Translations under genes and position numbers: made by a program
Origin: a bacterium
GTDB lineage: Bacteria; CAIWAD01
NCBI GenBank assembly: GCA_030685015.1
Contig: JAUXWS010000041.1
Coordinates: 42,478-106,477 of the forward strand
Direction: 5' to 3'
Length of the DNA: 64,000 nt
The notes under the pieces: generated by a model
The model's database searches: none
Seen by the model: only the letters and a program-made list of their open reading frames with translations
Told to the model about the DNA's origin: nothing
Shown here: positions 1-7,193 of the stretch, one piece after another
How the letters are laid out: the number at the start of each line of letters is the position of its first letter
How positions within the stretch are numbered: the stretch's first letter is position 1

Positions 1-2
1 AG

Positions 3-1388
3 CTGTGCCGCCTCAAGGACCGCTTCGCCGGCCTGGCCTGGGGGCGTGCCGACATGGCCCTGATGTGGGAATCCTGGTACCAGGACCGGCGGGAGCGGGT
101 CTGGCGGCTGGATCCCCGTTCCGGCCGCCGCACACTTCTGCTGGAGCGCAACAGCGAGGACGCCTGGACGGAGCCGGGCCGGCCGCAAATGGTGCGCAGC
201 AGCCAGGGGCGAAGCGTGCTGCGCTTTTCACCGGATGGTCGCCACATCTATTGGAGCGGACGGGGAGTCGGCCCCGAGGGGGTGCGACCATACCTGGATC
301 GCATGACCTTGCGCGATGGTGCGCGGGAGCGGATCTGGCAATGCCGCGATCCATGGTACGAGTCCCTTCAAGCCATGCTCGACGACAAGGGGGACCGCCT
401 GCTGGTCAGCCGCGAGTCGCGGGACACACCGGAAAACACCTGGCTGCTGGAGCGGCCCGCCCGGGGCGCGAAGCGACCACGCGAATCGGGCGATTACCAG
501 GCGCGGCAACTGACCCGCCACGAGGATCCGGCGCCCGTCCTGGCCGGCCTGCAGAAGGAGATCCTGCGCTACCAGCGGAGCGACGGGGTGGACCTGTCGG
601 CCACGCTTTACCTGCCGCCGGGCTACCGTCGCGGGGTGGACCCACCGCTGCCCGCGTTGTTCTGGGTCTATCCGCGGGAGTTCAAGTCGCGGGAGGCGGC
701 CGGGCGGGTCACATCGTCGGAGTTCACCTTCAGCCGGCCCGCCGGCATCTCGGTGCTCTTCCTGTTGACGCAGGGATATGCCGTGGTGGCGGATCCCACC
801 CTGCCCATCCTGGGGGAAGAGGGGGCCAAGGCCAACGACACCTATCTGGAACAACTGGCGGCCGGCGCCCGCGCCGCCGTGGAGCATGTGGCCAGCCTGG
901 GCGTGATCGACACCTCGCGCCTGGCCATCGGCGGCCACAGTTATGGCGCATTCACGGCGGCCAATCTGCTGGCGCACACCGGGTTGTTCCGCACGGCCCT
1001 CTGCCGCAGTGGAGCCTACAACCGCACCTTGACGCCCTTCGGCTTCCAGGGCGAGGATCGCAATCTGTGGGAGGCGCCCGAGACCTACCTGGCCATGTCC
1101 CCCTTTCTCGCCGCGGATCGCATCACGAGGCCCATTCTGCTGGTGCACGGCATGGAGGATCCCAATTCGGGGACCTATCCCATGCAGAGCGACCGCTTCT
1201 ACGATGCGCTGAAGGGACTGGGGGCCACCGTGCGGCTGGTCCGCCTGCCGGCCGAGGGGCATGACTACCGCGCCAGGGAGACGGTGGGGCACGTGCATTG
1301 GGAAACGATCGCCTGGTGCGACCGTTATCTCAAGGGCGTGATTGACGCGGGCGACGGCGACGCCTCCGCGGCCCGCCCAGGGGATTGA
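3..1388 (+). CDS. S9D-type prolyl oligopeptidase (glutamyl endopeptidase-like), 5' end outside window
   Basis: This is the C-terminal part of a serine peptidase of the prolyl oligopeptidase clan. The open frame already runs at base 3, so the true start lies before the window. The alpha/beta-hydrolase domain carries the nucleophile in GGHSYGAF (Ser codon 939-941), the acid in GMEDPNSG (Asp codon 1158-1160) and the base in EGHDYRARE (His codon 1260-1262). The segments around SGAYNRTLTPFGFQ and ETYLAMSPF closely resemble the plant and bacterial glutamyl endopeptidase (S9D) group, which cleaves after Glu in small peptides. The visible upstream part would be the end of the beta-propeller. Family assignment is firm; substrate preference is inferred from family resemblance. 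Confidence 0.88.
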   Translation: MCRLKDRFAGLAWGRADMALMWESWYQDRRERVWRLDPRSGRRTLLLERNSEDAWTEPGRPQMVRSSQGRSVLRFSPDGRHIYWSGRGVGPEGVRPYLDRMTLRDGARERIWQCRDPWYESLQAMLDDKGDRLLVSRESRDTPENTWLLERPARGAKRPRESGDYQARQLTRHEDPAPVLAGLQKEILRYQRSDGVDLSATLYLPPGYRRGVDPPLPALFWVYPREFKSREAAGRVTSSEFTFSRPAGISVLFLLTQGYAVVADPTLPILGEEGAKANDTYLEQLAAGARAAVEHVASLGVIDTSRLAIGGHSYGAFTAANLLAHTGLFRTALCRSGAYNRTLTPFGFQGEDRNLWEAPETYLAMSPFLAADRITRPILLVHGMEDPNSGTYPMQSDRFYDALKGLGATVRLVRLPAEGHDYRARETVGHVHWETIAWCDRYLKGVIDAGDGDASAARPGD

Positions 1389-1415
1389 TGGTCCGCGCCG
1401 CGGACCGGCTCAGGC

Positions 1416-1628
1416 TCAGGTGAAGCCGCCCCCGCCGCCACAGGAGGAGGTGACGACCCCGCCCCGCAGGGGTGAACCGTGGACGGCGCTGGCGAAGGAG
1501 GCGCCGCTGCGGACGACGCGATCGTGGCCGCACTGCTCACAGCGGAGCGCATCGTCCCGCTGCGAGACGGGGCGGAGAAGTTCCAGTTCGCGCCCGCAAT
1601 CCGGGCAGTGGTAGACATAGAGAGGCAT
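1416..1628 (-). CDS. FmdB-type small zinc-ribbon protein
   Basis: A 70-residue protein starting MPLYVYHCPDCG, the signature of the FmdB/CxxC_CxxC_SSSS putative regulatory family. Two knuckles, CPDC (residues 8-11) and CEQC (30-33), would bind one zinc ion. The C-terminal half ends in a short Ser/Cys/Gly-rich tail, also usual in the family. The start is fixed by AGGAG about 6 bases before the ATG; a longer open frame upstream has no family match. Members are annotated as regulators from an old link to formamidase expression, but no molecular function is established. Confidence 0.85.
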   Translation of the reverse strand: MPLYVYHCPDCGRELELLRPVSQRDDALRCEQCGHDRVVRSGASFASAVHGSPLRGGVVTSSCGGGGGFT

Positions 1629-1708
1629 TGCGGTCTCCTGCCAATTGGCTGCTGCACGGCCTAAGAATAATAAACACCATGAAATATTTCCAAGCGAAAG
1701 GGACTTAG

Positions 1709-2065
1709 ATGGAGTGGATCCTGCACGTGGCCGGCTTGATGCTGTGGCTGGGCGGGCTGATGGCCGCCGGCCTGCTGCGAGGGCCCGAGCAACCCGGCCA
1801 GTCCTCCACCCAGCGACGACTGTTGGTGGCCCTGGCCTGGCCCGGATTCGCCCTGGTCCTGTTGACGGGCCTGGGGCTCCTCTTCCGTTCGGGTGGCGCC
1901 ATGGCATCCGACGGCTGGTTTCATGTCAAGATGACCCTTGTGCTCATCCTCCTGGCCCTGCAGATCCTGATGGCCGGCGGTCGACTGCGAGGCGCTTGGG
2001 TGACACCCGTGGTGGGGGCCGTGGCCCTGGGGGCGATCTTCCTGGCTCGAACCAAGCCCTTCTAG
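1709..2065 (+). CDS. small CopD/HemJ-like membrane protein
   Basis: A 118-residue hydrophobic protein with three to four predicted membrane helices. The first helix contains a histidine (WILHVAGLMLWLGGLM) and a later segment reads GWFHVKMTLVLILLALQ. Both resemble the heme-contacting His and the conserved Lys region of HemJ (protoporphyrinogen IX oxidase) and CopD-type membrane proteins. It is a little shorter than typical HemJ (about 140 residues), so a direct role in heme synthesis is only a possibility. Its stop codon shares the CTAG at 2062-2065 with the stop of the convergent gene. Confidence 0.6.
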   Translation: MEWILHVAGLMLWLGGLMAAGLLRGPEQPGQSSTQRRLLVALAWPGFALVLLTGLGLLFRSGGAMASDGWFHVKMTLVLILLALQILMAGGRLRGAWVTPVVGAVALGAIFLARTKPF

Positions 2066-2107
2066 GAGTTTTTCGGGCTTGGACCCTCGAGGGGATCCGC
2101 TCCCATG
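2060..2107 (-). repeat. dispersed 48-bp repeat, copy 1
   Basis: The 48 bases align without gaps to 21680-21727, with 39 identical positions by my count. The core on the plus strand is TCGGGCTTGGACC followed by TCGA and GGGAT. In this copy it forms the 3' end and stop codon of the SDR gene; in the other copy it lies just downstream of nosY. Both copies point the same way relative to the minus-strand gene before them. Confidence 0.6.
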
Positions 2108-2847
2108 GGCGTCGACGCCAGGGGTCTGATCCAATGCCGCCCGCCGTCCACCGTCAGAATCTCGCCCGTGACGAAACGGGCTCCCAGCAGGTAGTCCAGG
2201 GCGCGGATCAATTCCGACGGCGAACCAACCCCGGCCGTCAGGCGCAAGGCCTCGACCCGCCGGTATGCCTCCGGGGCATTCTCGGGCGGAAGGATGAAGC
2301 CCGGCGCGATCCCGTTCACCCGCACATCAGGAGCCAGCTCCCTGGCCAAGGCCACCGTCGCATGGCCCAGCGCCTGCTTGCTGAGCGCGTATGGCAGATA
2401 GCCCGGCCAGTGCAGCTCCGCTCCGGCGTCCAGCATGGTGACCACCAATCCCCCCGCCTTGGCCAGGGCGGGGGCCAGATCCCTTGTCAACAGAAGCGGA
2501 GTCTTGACGTGCAGGGCGAAGAGGCCGTCAAACAGCGCGTCGTCCAAGTCGGCCAATCGGGCGTGGGGGAAGATAGACGCGTTGTGGATGAGCAAGTCCA
2601 GGGGGCGGTCGGCCAGAAGGGTCCACGCCTGTCGCGTCAGTGACTGGCGTCCGGTGCTTGTGCCCAGGTCGGCCTGCAGCAAGGTGACGCGGGCCGGCGC
2701 CAGGTCCCGGGCCAGAGCCTCGGCATCCTCCCGCGAGCGGCTCCAGTGCAGCAGCACGTCCCATCCGGCGGTGGCCAGATGGCGCGAGTAGGCGGCGCCC
2801 ACACGGCGGGCGCCGCCGGTGATGAGGGCGATGGGCGCGTTGTCCAT
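2062..2847 (-). CDS. short-chain dehydrogenase/reductase, pteridine reductase-like
   Basis: A 261-residue Rossmann-fold oxidoreductase. The nucleotide-binding start ITGGARRVGAA contains the ARR signature of pteridine/dihydrofolate reductases (FolM/PTR1-like), which prefer NADPH. NAS follows in the fourth strand, and the catalytic Tyr and Lys lie in YALSK. The C-terminal VDGG is usual for SDRs. The start is supported by AAGGA upstream. The last 15 or so residues lie beyond the normal SDR end and are encoded by a 48-base sequence found again after nosY, so the tail looks repeat-derived. Exact substrate is unknown. Confidence 0.85.
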   Translation of the reverse strand: MDNAPIALITGGARRVGAAYSRHLATAGWDVLLHWSRSREDAEALARDLAPARVTLLQADLGTSTGRQSLTRQAWTLLADRPLDLLIHNASIFPHARLADLDDALFDGLFALHVKTPLLLTRDLAPALAKAGGLVVTMLDAGAELHWPGYLPYALSKQALGHATVALARELAPDVRVNGIAPGFILPPENAPEAYRRVEALRLTAGVGSPSELIRALDYLLGARFVTGEILTVDGGRHWIRPLASTPMGADPLEGPSPKNS

Positions 2848-3005
2848 GCGGGATCCTTTCCGTCGATTGGACATGAGGCGGCCAAGTGGTCTGGGCGGCG
2901 ACGACGGCGACAAGCTAGTGAGACGCAGGGGCGCACGGGCCGATGGAGGCCAAGAGGAATGGTGGCGATCCGGATGGAAGGAGGGCATATTGAGCAAGCG
3001 ACCCG

Positions 3006-3142
3006 CCCAGGGTTGGCCCTTCGTTCTCACGCAGACCCTTGGACTGGAGACAACCCTGGGACAGAGAGACATCCCGTACCGGGATGTCCACCCCTCAGGG
3101 GTGGTTGCTTGGTGCCAGGGTCGGCCGCAGGCCCACCCTGGC
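3006..3142. repeat. cluster of four palindromes before the transposase (REP/BIME-like)
   Basis: Four inverted repeats stand in a row. The first has 10-bp arms CCCAGGGTTG (3006-3015) and CAACCCTGGG (3051-3060). The second is GACATCCCG-TAC-CGGGATGTC (3068-3088). The third has CCACCCCT at 3088-3095 and AGGGGTGG at 3097-3104. The fourth has GCCAGGGT (3114-3121) and ACCCTGGC (3135-3142), extended inward by GGCC/GGCC after one mismatch. The cluster ends 19 bases before the ATG of the Y1 transposase. The first two elements and their 7-base spacer recur at 13822-13912. This is the layout expected for REP sequences tied to a TnpA-REP (RAYT) gene. Confidence 0.75.
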
Positions 3143-3161
3143 GCACATGCAAGGAGACGAG

Positions 3162-3617
3162 ATGCCTCAATCGCTTGCCGCCACCTATCTGCACTTGCTC
3201 TTTTCCACCAAGTGTTGCCAGCCCTTTCTCCAGGACGTGGAAACCCGCCAGGCCACCCATCGTTTCCTGCGCGGCATGTCCCGGCGGCTGGGATGCCCCG
3301 TTCTTGCCGTGGGCGGCGCGGCTGACCACGTCCATCTGCTGTCCCGCTTCAGCCGCGTCATCAGCCAGGCGGATTGGGTCAAGGAGTTGAAGCGCTGCTC
3401 CCATCTTTGGCTGGTGGACCGCCAATTGGTGCAGCGCGGATTCGCTTGGCAGAACGGCTACCTCAGCTTCTCCGTCAGCCACTCCCGGCTTGAGGATGTC
3501 CGCGCCTTCCTTCGCGGACAGGAGGCCCGCCACCGCAATCAGGGCTTCCAGGAGGAGGCACGCCGCTTGTTGATCCTGCACGACATGCGCTGGGACGAGC
3601 GCTTCCTCTGGGATTGA
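3162..3617 (+). CDS. IS200/IS605-type Y1 transposase, RAYT-like
   Basis: A 151-residue HUH-type single-strand transposase. The beginning (YLHLLFSTK), the HUH motif in DHVHLL and the downstream catalytic Tyr region (QNGYLSFSVS) all match the Y1_Tnp family, as does the ending DMRWDERFLWD. The start at 3162 is preceded by AAGGAGA. No TnpB partner is present. A cluster of palindromes sits directly upstream and related palindromes recur about 10 kb away, so it is more likely a domesticated REP-associated transposase than a complete insertion sequence. Its left end could instead be a worn IS200 end; locating more genomic copies would decide. Confidence 0.88.
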   Translation: MPQSLAATYLHLLFSTKCCQPFLQDVETRQATHRFLRGMSRRLGCPVLAVGGAADHVHLLSRFSRVISQADWVKELKRCSHLWLVDRQLVQRGFAWQNGYLSFSVSHSRLEDVRAFLRGQEARHRNQGFQEEARRLLILHDMRWDERFLWD

Positions 3618-3701
3618 TCAGAACGCCCCCCTCCGCTCCCCTCCCGCCGGCCCCTTTCCTACCTTGATCGCGCCGACCATCAAGCTGAGCAAGAGGATCC
3701 C

Positions 3702-5255
3702 ATGGATCGTGATCTGGCCTCCATCCAGGAAGTCCGGGAGATGTTGACGGCAGCCCGTGCCGCCGCCGACCAGTTCAAGCACTTCAGCCAGGACCAGGTG
3801 GACCGCGTCGTCCAGGCGATGGCGACGGCCGCGCTGAACAACGCCAAGCGCCTGGCCCGCATGGCCCACGAGGAAACGGGCTTCGGCCGCATCGAGGACA
3901 AGACGACCAAGAACGTCTTCTGCTCGAAGAACCTGATGGACTACGTGGGGCCGCTGAGAACCTGTGGCGTCATCGCCCACGACGAGCGGCGGCGCATCCA
4001 CGAGATCGCCGTGCCCATGGGCATCGTGGCGGCACTCATTCCCTGCACCAATCCCACCTCGACGGCCATCTTCAAGTCGATCATCTCGCTGAAGAGCCGC
4101 AACGCCATTGTGATGAGTCCGCACCCCAAGGCCCGGGGCTGCATCCTGGAGACCACCCGCCTGCTGCACGACGCCGCCAGCGCCGTGGGCGCGCCGCGCA
4201 GCCTGGTCCAATGCATGACCCTGCCCACCCTGGATGGTACCCAGGAGCTGATGCGCCACAAGCTCACCAGCGTCATCCTGGCCACCGGCGGCAGCGACAT
4301 GGTGCGGGCCGCCTACAGCGCCGGCAAGCCCGCCTACGGCGTGGGTCCGGGCAACGTGCCGGCCTATGTGGATCGCACGGCGGACGTGGGCAAGGCGGCG
4401 CGCGACATCGTGGCCGGCAAGAGCTTCGATTGGGGCACCGTCTGCGCCAGCGAGCAGAGTGTGGTGGCGGACCGGCCCATTGCCGGCAAGCTGATGGAGG
4501 AGATGCGCCGGGCGGGCGCCCACTTCTGCACAGCCGAGGAGAAGGCCAAACTGCAGGCCGTGATGGTGGACAAACGCGGCAAGATCAACGCCGAGATCGT
4601 GGGGCGCAGCCCGCAACACATCGGCGGCCTGGCCGGGATCAAGGTGCCGCCCGCCGTGCGCGCCCTGGTCGTCCTGCTGGACGAGGTGGGCGTGAAGGAT
4701 CCCCTCTCCTGCGAGAAGCTCAGCCCCGTGCTTGGCTTCTACGTGGTGGACGGCTGGAAGTCCGGCTGCGACCTCAGCGTGCGCATCCTCGAGTACGGCG
4801 GCGTGGGGCACACCTTCGCCATCCACTGCCTGGATCCCGACATCGTGATGGAGTTCGGACTGCACAAGCCGGCCTTCCGCATCATCGTCAACTCGCCGGC
4901 CACCCACGGCGCCATCGGCTACACGACCGGCCTGACACCCAGCATGACCCTGGGTCCGGGCACCTGGGGCGGCAGCATCACCAGCGACAACGTGGGGCCG
5001 CTCAACCTCGTCAACATCAAGCGCGTCGCCTGGGAGACCAATCCCCTGGAGGGCGCCACCCCGGGCGCCGCCACCAAGTGGGGTTACGACGAGCAATACC
5101 GCTACCGGCCCAGGGAGGAGGTCGCCCGGGCCAACGCCGAGAAGGCCGCCGGTGCAACGACAACCACCGCTTCGCGCACCGAAGCGCCCCAGTACGGCAA
5201 AAGCGGGATGAGCGACGAGGAGATCGACCGCATCGTCAAGGAATTCAAGGGCTGA
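3702..5255 (+). CDS. CoA-acylating aldehyde dehydrogenase (EutE/PduP type) with C-terminal tail
   Basis: A 517-residue aldehyde dehydrogenase of the acylating group, which converts an aldehyde, CoA and NAD+ to acyl-CoA and NADH. Landmarks are PMGIVAALIPCTNPTST (NAD-binding entry), ATGGSDMV, GVGPGNVPAYVD and the catalytic Cys248 in FDWGTVCASEQ. After the catalytic domain comes a Glu/Ala-rich and Thr-rich linker, then a short amphipathic segment MSDEEIDRIVKEFKG. A linker plus short helix is how many bacterial microcompartment enzymes carry an encapsulation peptide. The next gene, 7 bases on, is PduL-like, which supports a CoA-dependent aldehyde pathway. No shell protein genes lie in this window, so encapsulation is inference. 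Confidence 0.9.
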   Translation: MDRDLASIQEVREMLTAARAAADQFKHFSQDQVDRVVQAMATAALNNAKRLARMAHEETGFGRIEDKTTKNVFCSKNLMDYVGPLRTCGVIAHDERRRIHEIAVPMGIVAALIPCTNPTSTAIFKSIISLKSRNAIVMSPHPKARGCILETTRLLHDAASAVGAPRSLVQCMTLPTLDGTQELMRHKLTSVILATGGSDMVRAAYSAGKPAYGVGPGNVPAYVDRTADVGKAARDIVAGKSFDWGTVCASEQSVVADRPIAGKLMEEMRRAGAHFCTAEEKAKLQAVMVDKRGKINAEIVGRSPQHIGGLAGIKVPPAVRALVVLLDEVGVKDPLSCEKLSPVLGFYVVDGWKSGCDLSVRILEYGGVGHTFAIHCLDPDIVMEFGLHKPAFRIIVNSPATHGAIGYTTGLTPSMTLGPGTWGGSITSDNVGPLNLVNIKRVAWETNPLEGATPGAATKWGYDEQYRYRPREEVARANAEKAAGATTTTASRTEAPQYGKSGMSDEEIDRIVKEFKG

Positions 5256-5262
5256 TCAGCCG

Positions 5263-6036
5263 GTGAGCCTCCACCCCCGCATCCGCGTCATCGGCCCGCG
5301 GGCCTTTCTTGGCCGGGAGCACGTCGTCCGGCTCTTCGGAGAGGACGCCCGGCTGGAGTTCGCAGCGTCGCTGGGTTTGCAGGCGGGCTTCCTGGCGCGG
5401 CAGGAAGTGGCCGCCGCCACGGCGCTGGGTCGCCTGTCCGGCATTCCCGTGGTGGGACCTCCCCAGGAGCCGGCCCGCCTGGAGTGCCCGCTGGGACTGG
5501 CGCGCCAGCTTGGCCTGGAACCGCCGGTGCGCCACAGCGGGGACGTGGAGGGCGCGCCCCGTGTCACCCTCATCGGACCGTGCGGCCACCTGGAGCTGGC
5601 GCAAGGCGTGATCAGCCTGACGCGCCGTCTGGAGTGCTCAGCGGACAACGCCCGGCGTCTGGGCCTGCTGGATGGCGATCGCGTGGTTTGCGCCGTGCGC
5701 AGCCACCAGCGGACGGATCTGCGGGAGGCCGTGCGCGATGGCATCCTGGGCGAAGTCTTCGTGCGCGTCTCCGCCGACTACGATCTGGAACTCCATCTGG
5801 ATACGGACGATGCCACAGCCCTTCGCATACAGGATGGCGACATGGCCCGCTTGCTGACAGCCGGGCGCAGCGGCCAGGGACCCGGCCATCTGCCGGTGGG
5901 GCGCCTGGTGGGCGAGGCCGAGGTGCGCGCCGCCCGGGAACAGGGCCTGCGCATCCGGGTCGTCCGCGGCATGCTGCTCACCCCCTCCGCCCGCGACCTG
6001 GGCCGTGCCTGGGACCTGCTGGACCTGGAGGAGTGA
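5263..6036 (+). CDS. PduL-like phosphotransacylase homolog with degenerate metal site
   Basis: A 257-residue protein with the two-barrel layout of PduL phosphate propanoyltransferase: a first half ending LEPPVRHSG and a second half with the ELHLDTDDA motif. In active PduL, two HxH motifs, a Glu and another His hold two zinc ions. Here the first HxH is R13-A14-F15 (before the LFG motif) and the second is R122-L123-E124. The Glu (E74, in RLEC) and the last His (H178) remain. Loss of four His ligands argues against normal catalysis. The start is a GTG without a strong ribosome site, 7 bases after the aldehyde dehydrogenase, so translation is probably coupled. It could have a structural, regulatory or different catalytic role. 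Confidence 0.8.
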   Translation: MSLHPRIRVIGPRAFLGREHVVRLFGEDARLEFAASLGLQAGFLARQEVAAATALGRLSGIPVVGPPQEPARLECPLGLARQLGLEPPVRHSGDVEGAPRVTLIGPCGHLELAQGVISLTRRLECSADNARRLGLLDGDRVVCAVRSHQRTDLREAVRDGILGEVFVRVSADYDLELHLDTDDATALRIQDGDMARLLTAGRSGQGPGHLPVGRLVGEAEVRAAREQGLRIRVVRGMLLTPSARDLGRAWDLLDLEE

Positions 6037-6140
6037 GAGCCCGCGGCCCGTCCCACCGCACGTCCAGCCGTCGCCGCCATCCCTTGACATGTTGCGAGGG
6101 AGAAGATACTCTTGGGGCTTCGTGACCCGAGGTGAGGCAA

Positions 6141-6341
6141 ATGAAGAGCGACATGCCCTTCGGCAGGACCAATTACCTGCTGTTCCTGGCGGGCTGCGCA
6201 CTGCTGGCCGTTGGCTTCATCTGTGCCGCCCAGGGTCCCCATGACGGGTTCGTCTCTTTGACCCTGTCGCCCCTGCTGCTGATGCTGGCCTACCTGGTCG
6301 TGCTGCCGGCATCCATTCTTGTCCGGAGCAAGGGCGATTAG
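6141..6341 (+). CDS. DUF3098-family small membrane protein
   Basis: A 66-residue protein with two hydrophobic helices. The beginning FGRTNYLLFLAGCALLAVGF follows the DUF3098 pattern (FG-NY, then a helix ending GF), and the second helix LSPLLLMLAYLVVLPASIL corresponds to its second segment. The family is frequent in Bacteroidetes and has no known function. I chose ATG 6141, with GAGG just upstream, over the GTG at 6132. The last ten bases of the gene, including the stop, are also the first bases of tRNA-Val. Confidence 0.75.
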   Translation: MKSDMPFGRTNYLLFLAGCALLAVGFICAAQGPHDGFVSLTLSPLLLMLAYLVVLPASILVRSKGD

Positions 6342-6405
6342 CTCAGTTGGTCAGAGCACCTGCTTTACACGCAGGGGGTCACTGGTTCGAGCCCAGTATC
6401 GCCCA
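6332..6405 (+). tRNA. tRNA-Val (anticodon TAC)
   Basis: A complete 74-base cloverleaf: a 7-bp acceptor GGGCGAT/ATCGCCC, a D-arm GCTC/GAGC, an anticodon stem CCTGC/GCAGG around loop TTTACAC, a T-arm ACTGG/CCAGT with TTCGAGC, and discriminator A. The 3' CCA is not encoded. The 5' end overlaps the end of the upstream coding sequence by ten bases. Confidence 0.97.
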
Positions 6406-6410
6406 TTGTC

Positions 6411-6484
6411 GGACCGGTAGTTCAATCGGTTAGAGCGCCAGCCTGTCACGCTGGAAGTTGCGAGTTCGAGTCTCGTCCGGTCCG
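6411..6484 (+). tRNA. tRNA-Asp (anticodon GTC)
   Basis: A complete 74-base cloverleaf: acceptor GGACCGG/CCGGTCC, anticodon stem CCAGC/GCTGG around loop CTGTCAC, T-arm GCGAG/CTCGT with TTCGAGT, and discriminator G as required for Asp. CCA is not encoded. It follows tRNA-Val by five bases, so the two are co-transcribed. Confidence 0.97.
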
Positions 6485-6491
6485 TTCCTCC

Positions 6492-6516
6492 AGCCCCCGC
6501 CCGTCGGGGGCTTTTT
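6492..6516 (+). terminator. rho-independent terminator of the tRNA operon
   Basis: The stem AGCCCCCG (6492-6499) pairs with CGGGGGCT (6505-6512) across a five-base loop and is followed by TTTT. It sits eight bases after tRNA-Asp. Confidence 0.92.
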
Positions 6517-6692
6517 CACAATGGTCAGGAATCTTCGTCTCCAGCTCAATGCATTTGATTAGTCGACCGCGGGCCCGTTGACGCTCGGATGAAGTCATAG
6601 CCATCAAGTGCGGGCGGACACATGAATCACAGACAGGCAAGGGCCGCGGAGACCAGTGGCTTCCATTAACTGCACAGTTGATGGAGGCCGAC

Positions 6693-6896
6693 ATGACCGT
6701 CTACTTCCGCAACCCGCGCACTCACCGTGAACGGGCCACCTGTTTCGGCTCGATCTGGAACGACGCGGGAGTCCGTGTCCGCACCCGGGGCCGGCGGCGG
6801 CCCGGGCGCCTGCCCAACGACTACGACGACATCTGGAAGTTGACCAGCAAGTGCTGGAAGAATTACCGCCAGCATCAGTACCGCCAGCAGCGCTAA
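6693..6896 (+). CDS. small basic protein of unknown function
   Basis: A 67-residue, Arg/Lys-rich protein beginning MTVYFRNPRTHRERA and ending WKNYRQHQYRQQR. The chosen ATG has GGAGG seven bases upstream, a very good ribosome site; TTG and ATG codons at 6678 and 6681 are alternatives. The many basic and aromatic residues (WKLTSKCWKNYR) suggest nucleic-acid or ribosome binding, but I recognise no family. It stands alone after the tRNA terminator. Confidence 0.6.
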   Translation: MTVYFRNPRTHRERATCFGSIWNDAGVRVRTRGRRRPGRLPNDYDDIWKLTSKCWKNYRQHQYRQQR

Positions 6897-7044
6897 CCGG
6901 TGATGCGGTCCCGGCCCAGGACCGCGCGCGTTCCGTCAGCTTCCCGGCCCGGTCGCCATGGCCGGGGACCGCATGCCTGTGGGTGATCGGGCTTGTGCGT
7001 GACCCTGCCTGGATAGATGTTGTCCCCGCAAGGTCGACGAGGCG

Positions 7045-7164
7045 ATGCTCAAGCCGCCCGGGCGTCCGGACATCGACCAGCTGGAGCTCGTCGTCTTCAC
7101 TGGACAATTCCACGAAGTGGGGCCGTTCCTGGAGAAGGCCTTCGCCATAGGCAAAGAGCTTTGA
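7045..7164 (+). other. 39-codon open frame, possible gene remnant
   Basis: The frame reads MLKPPGRPDIDQLELV and ends FLEKAFAIGKEL before a TGA. The composition looks protein-like (an alternating hydrophobic strand, then an amphipathic helix), as in the C-terminal end of a larger domain. There is no start signal or domain upstream: the bases from 6897 to 7044 hold nothing I can read. It may be the leftover end of a deleted gene or chance. Confidence 0.25.
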
Positions 7165-7193
7165 GCCGGTCCGATGCAGCAGGGGGAGGCACC

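Noticed and set aside
3162..3617. Complete IS200/IS605 element
   Set aside because: No TnpB gene and no defined right end were seen; the palindromes upstream fit REP sequences better.
3702..6036. Microcompartment locus
   Set aside because: No shell protein (BMC-H, BMC-P) lies nearby, so only the enzyme pair with its tail is reported as a possibility.
6332..6484. Integration site of a mobile element at the tRNA pair
   Set aside because: No integrase or repeat of the tRNA 3' end is found in the following 10 kb.
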